From Rhodovastum atsumiense (GTDB lineage Bacteria > Pseudomonadota > Alphaproteobacteria > Acetobacterales > Acetobacteraceae), in assembly GCF_937425535.1 (NCBI RefSeq), contig NZ_OW485601.1:5935501-5999500 (forward strand): a stretch of DNA of 64,000 nucleotides, written 5' to 3'. The notes under the pieces were generated by a model. That model ran no database searches and was not told where the DNA came from. It worked only from the letters and a program-made list of their open reading frames with translations. Positions 39,226 through 47,365 of this stretch are shown here, one piece after another. The position numbers were made by a program, and so were the translations under genes. Position 1 is the first letter of the stretch; each line of letters opens with the position of its first letter.

Positions 39226-39255
39226 CCCCGATTCGGCCGGTGGGCGGATGCCCGC

Positions 39256-39867
39256 TCAGGCGAGCGGACGACCCACCGGCAGGATGTCGCGCCCGGTCAG
39301 ATCCTTCAGCAGGATGCTGGTGAGCATGTAGAAAACGACGGAAACCAGCACCAGCAGGGTCACGGTGCAGGCCAGGCCGAACGCCTCGCCGCCGCCGAAC
39401 TTCTCGATGTCGAGCAGCACGAAGGCGCCGAACAGCAGGGCGAACACGGTGAACATGGTCGCGTGGATGCGGGCCGAGGCGATCAGCATGATGCCGGTCC
39501 AGATCGTCCAGACCAGCATGAAGCTGCCGACGTCACGGTCGGTGACCGGGAAGACGCCGTATTTGTTGGCCACCAGCATGGCGGCGAGGCTGATCCAGAA
39601 GGCCCCGTACGAGGTGAAGGCGGCATAGCCGAAGTTGTTGCCCGCGCGCTGTTCCTGCAGCCCCGCGGAAAACTGGGCATAACCGCCATAGACGAAAGCG
39701 AGCCAGATGACCGGCCCCGTGCTGGCAAGGCCGAGATTGTGCAAGGCCAGCATCAGCGTCGTCACGCCGAAGCCGGAAAGGCCGACGACCGCGGGATTGC
39801 CTGCCTTGGCGGGAGAAAATACCAGTGGACCCTGGCTTCCGATCGTAATCGGCTTGACTTCAGTCAT
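39256..39867 (-). CDS. Acetate uptake transporter (GPR1/FUN34/YaaH, SatP family)
   Basis: Six-span inner-membrane protein of 203 residues that carries acetate or succinate with protons. The family motif NPA(P)xGL appears as NPAVVGLSGFG (residues 24-34), and FVYGGYAQFSAGLQE and AAFTSYGAFWISL are further hallmarks. It is on the opposite strand inside the otherwise plus-strand scpB-tatB block, where tatA is usually found. AAGGTGAACC precedes the ATG. It could feed acetate to the CoA-dependent pathway at 22-28 kb, but no direct link is visible. Confidence 0.93.
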   Translation of the reverse strand: MTEVKPITIGSQGPLVFSPAKAGNPAVVGLSGFGVTTLMLALHNLGLASTGPVIWLAFVYGGYAQFSAGLQEQRAGNNFGYAAFTSYGAFWISLAAMLVANKYGVFPVTDRDVGSFMLVWTIWTGIMLIASARIHATMFTVFALLFGAFVLLDIEKFGGGEAFGLACTVTLLVLVSVVFYMLTSILLKDLTGRDILPVGRPLA

Positions 39868-40128
39868 GAAGGTTCACCTTTCTTGGGACGTTCTCGGGTA
39901 TTTTTCGCTTTTGTTGCAGGCGACGTTTCAATTTCGACTTACTGATGATTGATATGTCGACTCTGCGACCAATCTAGCGCCAGGCTCATCTCGATACAAT
40001 TCAGCGCTTGTTTCCCACTTTGCGTCGCGGCGGCAGGCACATTACGGTGAGAGACGAATTGGTCCCCCGGTTTCCCATCTCCCGGGTTTCCTGCTAACCA
40101 CGCCGGCCCGGGAGTGTGGCGCGCGCAG

Positions 40129-40644
40129 ATGTTCGACTTTGCCTGGTCCGAGATTGTCCTGATCGGCGTGGTGGCCCTGATCGCCATCGGTCCGAAAGAC
40201 CTGCCCATCGCCATGAAGGCGGTGAGCAACGTCATCAAGAAGGCCCGCCGCATGGCGAGCGAGTTCCAGACCCACGTGGACGAGATGGTCCGCGAGGCGA
40301 ATCTCGAGGAAGTCCGCAGCCAGATCAACGAGATCCGCAATTTCGACATCAAGGGCACGGTCGAGCGGGCGATCGATCCGGATGGCGGGCTGCGCCAGAC
40401 CTTCAACACGAATCCACTTCAGCCGACACCGACCTGGGTGCCGCCCGCCACGCCCACCGCGATCGCGCCCCCGGCCCCCGAGGATGGCGCAGCCGCGGCC
40501 CCGCTGGCGGAAGCCGCCGCCACGCCGCCGCCCATGGGGGTGGAAGCACCGGCCTTCGTCCCGCCCGAATATGCGGTGCCGCCGCCGCCTCCCCCCGCCT
40601 TCATCCCGCCTTCGGCGGCCCGCCCGCCCCGCCTGCGTGCCTGA
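40129..40644 (+). CDS. tatB: Sec-independent translocase TatB
   Basis: Membrane-anchored TatB (171 residues) that with TatC recognises twin-arginine signals. The N-terminal span FAWSEIVLIGVVALIAIGPKDLP with the Glu near position 7 and the GP hinge is typical; an amphipathic helix and an acidic/basic coiled-coil follow, then a Pro/Ala-rich tail. Glu-Leu-type polar residue identity (FDF...SE) favours TatB over TatA. An alternative GTG start at 40114 adds five residues. tatC follows after 24 bp. Confidence 0.92.
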   Translation: MFDFAWSEIVLIGVVALIAIGPKDLPIAMKAVSNVIKKARRMASEFQTHVDEMVREANLEEVRSQINEIRNFDIKGTVERAIDPDGGLRQTFNTNPLQPTPTWVPPATPTAIAPPAPEDGAAAAPLAEAAATPPPMGVEAPAFVPPEYAVPPPPPPAFIPPSAARPPRLRA

Positions 40645-40668
40645 CCGCCGAACGTCCGCGAGAGTACC

Positions 40669-41493
40669 GTGCGCATCCCCTTCCTGAGCAAGAAGTCCTC
40701 GGCCCCCAAGCCCGCGCCCGAACCGGTAGAAGACATCATCGACGACAAGCCGATGCCGCTGCTCGATCACCTGATCGAGCTGCGCCGCCGGTTGCTCTGG
40801 GCGCTGGCCGCCTTCGTGGTGTGCTTCTTCATCACCTACCATTTCTCGGCCGACATCTACTCCTTCCTGGCAAAACCGCTGGCCGACCTGATGGAAGCGC
40901 GCGGCGAGAACCGCCGCATGATCTTCACCGCGCTGTACGAGGCGTTCTTCACCGACCTGAAGGTGGCCTTCTTCGCCGCGGCCTTCATTTCCTTCCCGGT
41001 GGTCGCCGGCCAGATCTGGCTGTTCGTCGCCCCGGGGCTCTATCGCAGCGAGAAACGGGCGCTGCTGCCCTTCCTGTGCGCCACCCCGCTGCTGTTCCTG
41101 CTCGGCGGCGCGCTCGCCTACTACGTCATCTTCCCCTTCGCCTGGGGCTTCTTCCTCAGCTTCGAAAACCCGCAGGGGGCGGGTGGCCTGCCGATCCAAC
41201 TGGAAGCGCGGGTTTCTGAATACCTGGACCTGGTGATGAAGCTGATCTTCGCCTTCGGCATCACCTTCCAGCTTCCGGTGGCCTTGTCGCTGCTGGCCAA
41301 GGTCGGCATCGTCACCTCGGCCGGGCTGAAGAAGTACCGCCGTTACGCGATCGTCGGGATGTTCATCGTCGCCGCCATCCTCGCCCCGCCCGACGTCATC
41401 ACCCAATGCGGGCTGGCGATTCCGCTGATCGGGCTCTACGAAATCTCGATCATCGCGGCCAAGCTGGTCGAGCCCAAGCCCGTCGAGGTCTGA
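40669..41493 (+). CDS. tatC: Sec-independent translocase TatC
   Basis: Core subunit of the Tat translocon, 274 residues with six membrane spans. The signature block PLLDHLIELRRRLLWALAAF follows a ~28-residue N-terminal leader; the conserved periplasmic/loop region FAPGLYRSEKR (here VAPGLYRSEKRALLPF), the FSFE-like FFLSFEN and FGITFQLPV complete the pattern. The start is a GTG at 40669. serS follows 3 bp after the stop. Confidence 0.96.
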   Translation: MRIPFLSKKSSAPKPAPEPVEDIIDDKPMPLLDHLIELRRRLLWALAAFVVCFFITYHFSADIYSFLAKPLADLMEARGENRRMIFTALYEAFFTDLKVAFFAAAFISFPVVAGQIWLFVAPGLYRSEKRALLPFLCATPLLFLLGGALAYYVIFPFAWGFFLSFENPQGAGGLPIQLEARVSEYLDLVMKLIFAFGITFQLPVALSLLAKVGIVTSAGLKKYRRYAIVGMFIVAAILAPPDVITQCGLAIPLIGLYEISIIAAKLVEPKPVEV

Positions 41494-41496
41494 GTC

Positions 41497-42771
41497 ATGC
41501 ACGATATCCGCACCATCCGCGCCGACGGCGCCGCCTTCGACGCTGCCCTCGCCCGCCGCGGCATGCCGCCCGCTTCCCCCGCGCTGCTGGAACGCGACGC
41601 CGCCCGCCGCGCCGCCCAGACCGCGCTGCAGGAGAAGCAGGCGCGGCGCAACGCGCTGTCGCGGCAGGTCGGCGAAGGCCGGCGCAAGGGCGAGGACACC
41701 ACGGCGCTGGAAGCCGAGGCGACGGCACTGCGCACCGAGATGGAAGGGCTGGAGGCCGATGTCGCGCGCCTCGATGCCGAAATTCGCGCCGTGCTGGAAA
41801 GCCTGCCCAACATCCTCGATCCCGACGTCCCGGACGGCCCGGACGAAACCGCCAACGTGGTGCTGAAGCAGTGGGGCGAGCCGAAGGACCTCGGCTTCGC
41901 CCCGAAGCAGCATTTCGAACTGGGCGAGGCGCTCGGGCTGATGGATTTCGCCACCGCGGCGAAGCTGGCCGGCGCGCGCTTCACCGTGCTGCGCGGCCCG
42001 CTCGCCCGGCTGGAACGCGCGCTCGGCCAGTTCATGCTCGACCTGCACACGCGCGAGCATGGCTACGAGGAAACCATCGTGCCGCTGCTGGTCAACGCCA
42101 CCTCGGCCTACGGCACCGGCCAGTTGCCGAAATTCGAGGAAGACCTGTTCAAGACCACCGACGGCCGCTACCTGATCCCGACCGCCGAACTGCCGCTGAC
42201 CAACATGGTCGCCGGCGAGATCGTGGCGGAGAAACGGCTGCCGATCCGCGTGACCGCGCTGACCGAGTGCTTCCGCTCGGAGGCGGGTGCGGCCGGGCGC
42301 GACACCCGCGGCTATCTGCGCCAGCACCAGTTCCGCAAGGTCGAGCTGGTGTCGATCACCCATCCCACGCAAAGCGACGCCGAGCACGAGCGCATGACCG
42401 CCTGTGCCGAACGTGTGCTGGAACTGCTCAACCTGCCGTACCGGCGGGTGGTGCTGTCCTCCGGCGACACCGGCTTCGGCGCGGCCAAAACCTTCGACCT
42501 GGAGGTGTGGCTGCCGGGCCAGCAGATGTGGCGGGAGATCTCCTCCTGCTCCAACACGCGGGATTTCCAGGCGCGCCGGATGAACGCCCGCTTCCGCGGC
42601 ACCGACGACAAGTCGGTCGCCCATGTGCACACGCTGAACGGGTCCGGCGTGGCGGTCGGGCGCGCGCTGATCGCGGTGATGGAAAACGGCCAGCAGGCCG
42701 ACGGCTCGATCCTGATCCCGCCGGTGCTGTGGCCCTACATGGGCGGCCAGGAGCGCATCGCGGCCGCCTGA
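41497..42771 (+). CDS. serS: Seryl-tRNA synthetase
   Basis: Class II synthetase of 424 residues charging tRNA-Ser. It has an N-terminal coiled-coil arm (about residues 30-105), [13 protein letters not shown], motif 2 [26 protein letters not shown] and motif 3 near [17 protein letters not shown]. Full length with no anomaly. The GC-rich hairpin at 42843 is its likely terminator. Confidence 0.98.
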   Translation: MHDIRTIRADGAAFDAALARRGMPPASPALLERDAARRAAQTALQEKQARRNALSRQVGEGRRKGEDTTALEAEATALRTEMEGLEADVARLDAEIRAVLESLPNILDPDVPDGPDETANVVLKQWGEPKDLGFAPKQHFELGEALGLMDFATAAKLAGARFTVLRGPLARLERALGQFMLDLHTREHGYEETIVPLLVNATSAYGTGQLPKFEEDLFKTTDGRYLIPTAELPLTNMVAGEIVAEKRLPIRVTALTECFRSEAGAAGRDTRGYLRQHQFRKVELVSITHPTQSDAEHERMTACAERVLELLNLPYRRVVLSSGDTGFGAAKTFDLEVWLPGQQMWREISSCSNTRDFQARRMNARFRGTDDKSVAHVHTLNGSGVAVGRALIAVMENGQQADGSILIPPVLWPYMGGQERIAAA

Positions 42772-43277
42772 CCGGGCCGGGCACGGCGCCCGGGCCGCCC
42801 AGGTCCGGCGGCGGAATTTTCTGCTACCACAAGGATCCGCGTGGCGTGCCGGCCATGCCAGGCCGGCACGCCCCCCTGTACGCCGCAGTCCGTGGCGTTA
42901 AATCCGATACGGCCCCGAACCTGGCCGCCTCTCATTCGTTCCGCCCCATGGCAAGGCCCACGCAGCCTGGCCACGGAGATGGCGTCACGGACAAGGAGGC
43001 GTCACGGTGACTGGCCGGAATCCGAAGTTGATCGTCACGGGTTTTACTTCGCGCTTCATCTGGATTGCTCGCGCGAACCAAGACATCTCCCAAACAGGTC
43101 AAGCAATGGCCGGTTGTAAGGGCCGCACAGGTCACTTGCATCCTTGCGCTTGCACCGACCCAATAGGTGCTGATAGTAACACGACAGTGCCCCACAAGAG
43201 TTTTCGCGTCGAATGATGCGGCAGCTACAGCATCATGAGTTGATTATCGGCGCCCGGGCCTGCCGGAAGCGGGTCTG
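42772..43277. other. 506-bp intergenic region between serS and a sensor kinase gene
   Basis: The first part is GC-rich and holds the hairpin listed at 42843. From about 43010 to 43330 the GC content falls clearly. A GTG at 43007 has a perfect AGGAGG 7 nt upstream and opens a 69-codon frame, but its residues and third-position bases do not look coding. No RNA gene or other repeat was recognised. Confidence 0.5.
42843..42872 (+). terminator. Perfect 12-bp hairpin after serS
   Basis: GGCGTGCCGGCC / GGCCGGCACGCC with loop ATGCCA, 71 bp beyond the serS stop. No T tract follows (CCCCCTGTA), so it is an intrinsic-like or processing structure and not a textbook terminator. Confidence 0.5.
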
Positions 43278-44816
43278 ATGCTTAGCAAAATGCCTGAAGA
43301 AACCAGCGAGTACCTTGCAGCCATATTTACATTTTATGGCGTATTTACGTTGCAGGGTCAGATCGTCGAGGCCAACGATGCACTTCTTGCCGCTGCCTGC
43401 CTCGCCGGCCCCGGAGCCTGGATTCGCGATGCCGGCTGGTGGAGGGACGAGGCCGCGCGCCGGCGTCTGCAACAGGGGCTCGACCAGGCGGCCCGGGGCA
43501 GCCGCCTGCAGTACCAGGAGGCGGTGCATCTCCCCGACCACGGCATGAGGCGCCTGCACATCGCCATCGGGCCGGTGCGAAGCCTGGACGGGCGCGTCAC
43601 CCGGCTTGCCTTCGGCGCCACTGAACTCGCCCCCCCCTCATCCGCCGGCCGCGGCGCCACGGAGGCAGAGCCGGTCGGATTCGCCGCCCGCCAGGCGGCG
43701 ATCCTCGATGCCCTGCCGGCGCATGTGGCGCTGCTGGACCAGTCCGGCACCATCATCGCGGTCAACGAGGCCTGGCGTCGCTTCGCCGCCGGGAACGGCG
43801 TGCGCGATCCCGCCGCCTTCCTGGGCTGCAACTATCTGGCGGCCTGCATGCCTTCCGACGGCTCGCCTCCGTCCCCCGGTGACGAGCAGGCGGTCGCCAT
43901 CGCCGCCGCGCTGCCGCGCATCCTCACCGGCGAGTTGCAGCACTTCACCTGCGATTATCCCTGCCCCACCGCACAGGGCGAACGCTGGTTCCGCTTGATG
44001 GCGACGCCGCTGCCGCTGGGCGCCGGCCATGGCGGCGCGGTGGTGCTGCACCTGGACGTGACCACCAACCGCCGCACTGAAGAAGCGCTGCGGCAGATGC
44101 AGAAGATGGAGGCGGTCGGGCGCCTGACCAGCGGCCTCGCCCATGACTTCAACAACATCCTGGTGCTGATCATCGGCGGGCTGGAGCTGCTGATGCCACG
44201 CCTGACCGATGGTCGATCGCGCGCCCTCGCCGGCAAGGTGCTGGCGGCGGCCGAACGCGGCTCGGCGCTGGCAGAACGGTTGCTGCGCCTCTCGCGCCGC
44301 GAGCCGACCCGGCTGCAACTGGTCGACGTGAACGAGGCGATCACGATCGAGCAGAAGCTGTTGCAGCAGGCCGTGGGCGGCACCGTCAGCATCGCCTGCG
44401 ACCTCTCCCCCGAGGCCGGCTCCGTACTGGTCGACCCGAACGAGCTTGCCACCGCCCTGCTCAACCTCGCGGTGAACGCGCGCGACGCCATGCCCGAAGG
44501 CGGGCAGTTGCGGCTCTGCACCTGCCGGGAACGCGCGACGGCACCGCAAGGGGCGGAGCAGGTCGTGATCACCGTGCAGGATACCGGCCAAGGCATGCCG
44601 CCGGAGGTGATGGCACGGGTCTTCGAGCCGTTCTTCACCACCAAGGGGCCCGGGCGCGGCACCGGGCTCGGGCTGGCCCAGGTACACGGCTTCGCCCGGC
44701 AATCCGGCGGCAGCGCGCACATCGCCAGCGCGCCCGGCCAGGGCACCACGGTCACCATTCGCCTGCCTCATCACGACGAGGAGCCGGCCGCCCCCGTCCG
44801 CCTGCAGGTTCTCTGA
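43278..44816 (+). CDS. PAS-domain sensor histidine kinase
   Basis: Sensor kinase of 512 residues without membrane spans. An N-terminal PAS-like segment (about 10-115) is followed by a second PAS (about 135-265: ILDALPAHVALLDQSGTIIAVNEAWRRF), then HisKA (phospho-His in LTSGLAHDFNNILVL, about residue 288) and HATPase_c (NLAVNARDAMPEGG, DTGQGM, GTGLGLAQVHG). There is no receiver at the C-terminus. The kinase core resembles the broken hybrid kinase at 13791-17764. No response regulator is adjacent, so the partner is unknown. Confidence 0.92.
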   Translation: MLSKMPEETSEYLAAIFTFYGVFTLQGQIVEANDALLAAACLAGPGAWIRDAGWWRDEAARRRLQQGLDQAARGSRLQYQEAVHLPDHGMRRLHIAIGPVRSLDGRVTRLAFGATELAPPSSAGRGATEAEPVGFAARQAAILDALPAHVALLDQSGTIIAVNEAWRRFAAGNGVRDPAAFLGCNYLAACMPSDGSPPSPGDEQAVAIAAALPRILTGELQHFTCDYPCPTAQGERWFRLMATPLPLGAGHGGAVVLHLDVTTNRRTEEALRQMQKMEAVGRLTSGLAHDFNNILVLIIGGLELLMPRLTDGRSRALAGKVLAAAERGSALAERLLRLSRREPTRLQLVDVNEAITIEQKLLQQAVGGTVSIACDLSPEAGSVLVDPNELATALLNLAVNARDAMPEGGQLRLCTCRERATAPQGAEQVVITVQDTGQGMPPEVMARVFEPFFTTKGPGRGTGLGLAQVHGFARQSGGSAHIASAPGQGTTVTIRLPHHDEEPAAPVRLQVL

Positions 44817-44839
44817 GCGCGCGCCCCGCCCCCCTGCCG

Positions 44840-45502
44840 TTACTCCGTGAGCGCGGCCAGCGTCTCCACCCCCGCCAGCACCTGCTCCGGCTCCATGCGG
44901 CGATGCGGGCGCGGATCGACATGGGCCTGCCGGATCCGTCCGTCGGTGCCGATCAGGAAGGTCGCCGGGATCGGCAGCTCCCACGCATCGACGCCATTGA
45001 TCGCGGGCAGGTCATGGCCGAAGCGGCGGTAGATGTCCTGTAGCTCCGGCGACAGGGTCACCGGCAGGCCGTAGCGCCGTGCCACCTGGTTGTCGTGGTC
45101 GCCCAGCACCCGGAACGGCAACTGATTGCACAGGACGGTATCGGCACAGTGCCGCGCCCCCTGCGGCGACACCGCCAGCACCTGCGCCTGGTGCCGGCAC
45201 AGCGCGGGGTGAATGCGGGCCAGGGCGCGCAAAGTGATGGTGCAGAACGGGCACCAGCCACCACGGAAAAAAGTCAGCACCACCGGCCCACGCCCGAGTT
45301 CGCGCGACAGCGACACCTCCCGGCCATCCTGGTCGGGCAGGATGAAATCCGGGGCCGGCGTGCCGGGTCCGGGCGCCCGCTGCGCCACTCCGTCGCGCAC
45401 CAGCCGTTCGATCCCGCCGCGCAGCGTCCTGGCTGTGGCGGGATCCGTGCGCTCCAGCAATCCCTGCATGAATGCCTCAAGCTGTCGGACCAACCCGCCC
45501 AT
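44840..45502 (-). CDS. Peroxiredoxin-like (AhpC/TSA) protein
   Basis: Thioredoxin-fold protein of 220 residues. An N-terminal helical region (MGGLVRQLEAFMQGLLER) precedes the AhpC/TSA domain, which begins GTPAPDFILPDQDGREV; the redox site is FRGGWCPFCTITLRAL, a CPFC pair in place of the peroxiredoxin PxxxTxxC, placing it in the peroxiredoxin-like group with thioredoxin-type cysteines. The start was set at 45502 (GGGGGAG upstream); ~100 upstream in-frame residues are shadow. It is divergent from a LysR gene, which may regulate it. Confidence 0.88.
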   Translation of the reverse strand: MGGLVRQLEAFMQGLLERTDPATARTLRGGIERLVRDGVAQRAPGPGTPAPDFILPDQDGREVSLSRELGRGPVVLTFFRGGWCPFCTITLRALARIHPALCRHQAQVLAVSPQGARHCADTVLCNQLPFRVLGDHDNQVARRYGLPVTLSPELQDIYRRFGHDLPAINGVDAWELPIPATFLIGTDGRIRQAHVDPRPHRRMEPEQVLAGVETLAALTE

Positions 45503-45642
45503 GACTCCCCCACTCTCCCCTTCCACCCGGTGCATCCCGTGCCGCCCGGCCCGGTCCTCTTGCCACACATATGATCCATGTTGCATCCGGGGCAAATCGC
45601 CTGGGATGTGATGATATTCATGCGCCGGACTTTGAGGTGCCA

Positions 45643-46557
45643 ATGGACCTGCTGATCGCCATGCGAACTTTCGTCCGGGTCGCCGAAACCGGCAGTTTTT
45701 CGGCGGTGGCGCGCGAGATCGGCGCGACCCAACCAGCGGTGTCCCGGCAGATTGCGGCCCTGGAGGAGCATCTCGCCGCCCGCCTGCTGCAGCGCAGCAC
45801 ACGCAGCCTGACCCTGACCGAGGACGGGCGCGACCTGCTGGCGCATGCCCGCTTCGTGCTGGAGGCGGTGGAACAGGCGGAAGCGGCGATCGGCCGACGG
45901 CGTGCCTCGCCGGCGGGGCTGGTGCGGCTGGGCTCTCCCACGGTGTTCGGCCGGATGTACGTGGCGCCGCGCATCGGCCTGTTGCTGGCGCGCTACCCGG
46001 AGCTGTCGGTCGAGCTGGTGATGGCCGACGACGTGGTGGACATGGTGCAGGAGGGACTCGACCTCACCCTCCGCGTCGGCAGCGTGGCCGACCCGACCCT
46101 GGTGGCCCGGCGGGTCGGCGTGACCACCTCGCAGGCAGTGGCCGCGCCCGCCTATCTCGACCGGCATGGCGAGCCGCGGCATCCCTCCGACCTCGCCGGC
46201 CACGACTGCATCATCTTCACCCGCGGTCCCACGCCGGAAACCTGGAACTTCACCGGGGCGGAGGAAACCGTTCCCGTCGCCGTGCACGGCAGGCTGCGCG
46301 TGAACAGCATCGAGGCGGCGCTGGAAGCGGCGCTGGCCGGGGTCGGGGTGGCGCTGGTGCCGACCTGGATGCTGCGCGAGGAACTGCGCGAAGGGCGGCT
46401 GCGTCCCCTGCTGCAGGCCTGGCGGCCGCCGCACCGGCCGATCTCGCTGGTTTATCCCTCCAGGCGGTTCCTCGCGCCACGAACCCGAACGGTGATCGAC
46501 TTCATCGTCGACGAGTTCCGGCTGGATCCGGTGATTTCCGCCTATGGCGTCGCCTGA
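45643..46557 (+). CDS. LysR family transcriptional regulator
   Basis: 304 residues. The winged helix-turn-helix is MRTFVRVAETGSFSAVAREIGATQPAVSRQIAALEEHLAARLLQR, followed by the linker helix and a periplasmic-binding-like effector domain (LGSPTVFGRMYVAPRIGLLL...). It belongs to the CrgA/AaeR-like group by style. The ATG at 45643 matches the family's usual MDLLIAMRTF start; an upstream in-frame opening adds 24 unlikely residues. The 140-bp gap to the divergent peroxiredoxin gene should hold its binding site. Confidence 0.93.
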   Translation: MDLLIAMRTFVRVAETGSFSAVAREIGATQPAVSRQIAALEEHLAARLLQRSTRSLTLTEDGRDLLAHARFVLEAVEQAEAAIGRRRASPAGLVRLGSPTVFGRMYVAPRIGLLLARYPELSVELVMADDVVDMVQEGLDLTLRVGSVADPTLVARRVGVTTSQAVAAPAYLDRHGEPRHPSDLAGHDCIIFTRGPTPETWNFTGAEETVPVAVHGRLRVNSIEAALEAALAGVGVALVPTWMLREELREGRLRPLLQAWRPPHRPISLVYPSRRFLAPRTRTVIDFIVDEFRLDPVISAYGVA

Positions 46558-46685
46558 CCGGACGGACGCGGACAAAGGCTTGAGATAAGGTCGACGTCCT
46601 GGCCACCACCGCTTGCACCGGCCGCATCCAGGCACGATATTTGCCTGATGCACGCTCTTTGCCAGATGAGTCGGCGGCTGGTTCC

Positions 46686-47357
46686 GTGAACATCCTCGCC
46701 CCCCCCCGCGTCCGCCTGACCATCGAGGTCGTGCACGATCTCGTCTGCCCGTGGTGCTACCTGGGCCTGCGTCGCCTGCTGCGCACGCTGCGCCGCCGCC
46801 CGGACCTGACCTCCGATCTCTCCTGGCGCCCGTTCCTGCTCAATCCCGACATGCCGCGCGCCGGGCTCTCGCGCGCCGACTACATCGTGCGCAAGTTCGG
46901 CGGCGAGGAACGCGCCCGCAGGCTGTATGGCTCCATCGCCGAGATCGGCCACGGCGAGGGCATGCAGTTCCGCTTCGACCGCATCCGCCGCACGCCCTCC
47001 TCGGTGGACGCCCATCGCCTGGTGCGCTGGGCCACCCGCCACGGCAGCGGGCTGGAACTGGTCGAGGCATTGTTCGCCGCGCATTTCACCGATGGCCGGG
47101 ACATCGGCGACATCGACACGCTGGCTACCATTGCGGCCGCCTGCGGCCTCGACGGCGGCGCCGTGCACGCCTTCCTGGCCAGCGATGCCGAGGCCGACAT
47201 CATCCACGCCGAGAACCTGCGGGCGCACCGCCTGGGCATCAACGGCGTGCCCTGCTTCGTCATCGGCGGCCGCCACGCCATCGCCGGCGCGCAGGAACCC
47301 GAGGTGATCGAGCGCCTGCTCGACGTCGCCCTGGTGGACGCCACCGAAGGCTTCTGA
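46686..47357 (+). CDS. DsbA family oxidoreductase (FrnE-like)
   Basis: Cytoplasmic thioredoxin-fold protein of 223 residues with an inserted helical domain. The redox motif is CPWC in VVHDLVCPWCYLGLRRL; the cis-Pro loop is GINGVPCFVIGG. This is the 2-hydroxychromene-2-carboxylate isomerase/FrnE branch, not periplasmic DsbA, and no signal peptide is present. The GTG at 46686 gives the family's usual N-terminus; a TTG at 46641 is possible. Confidence 0.88.
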   Translation: MNILAPPRVRLTIEVVHDLVCPWCYLGLRRLLRTLRRRPDLTSDLSWRPFLLNPDMPRAGLSRADYIVRKFGGEERARRLYGSIAEIGHGEGMQFRFDRIRRTPSSVDAHRLVRWATRHGSGLELVEALFAAHFTDGRDIGDIDTLATIAAACGLDGGAVHAFLASDAEADIIHAENLRAHRLGINGVPCFVIGGRHAIAGAQEPEVIERLLDVALVDATEGF

Positions 47358-47365
47358 CCCCGGCG

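Noticed and set aside
39868-40113. A short or degraded tatA between scpB and tatB
   Set aside because: No frame with a TatA-like membrane span or FG(x)KKLP motif is present on either strand.
43007-43216. 69-codon gene with a perfect ribosome site
   Set aside because: Third codon positions are not GC-biased as in neighbours and the residue order looks random; kept only as a note in the intergenic entry.
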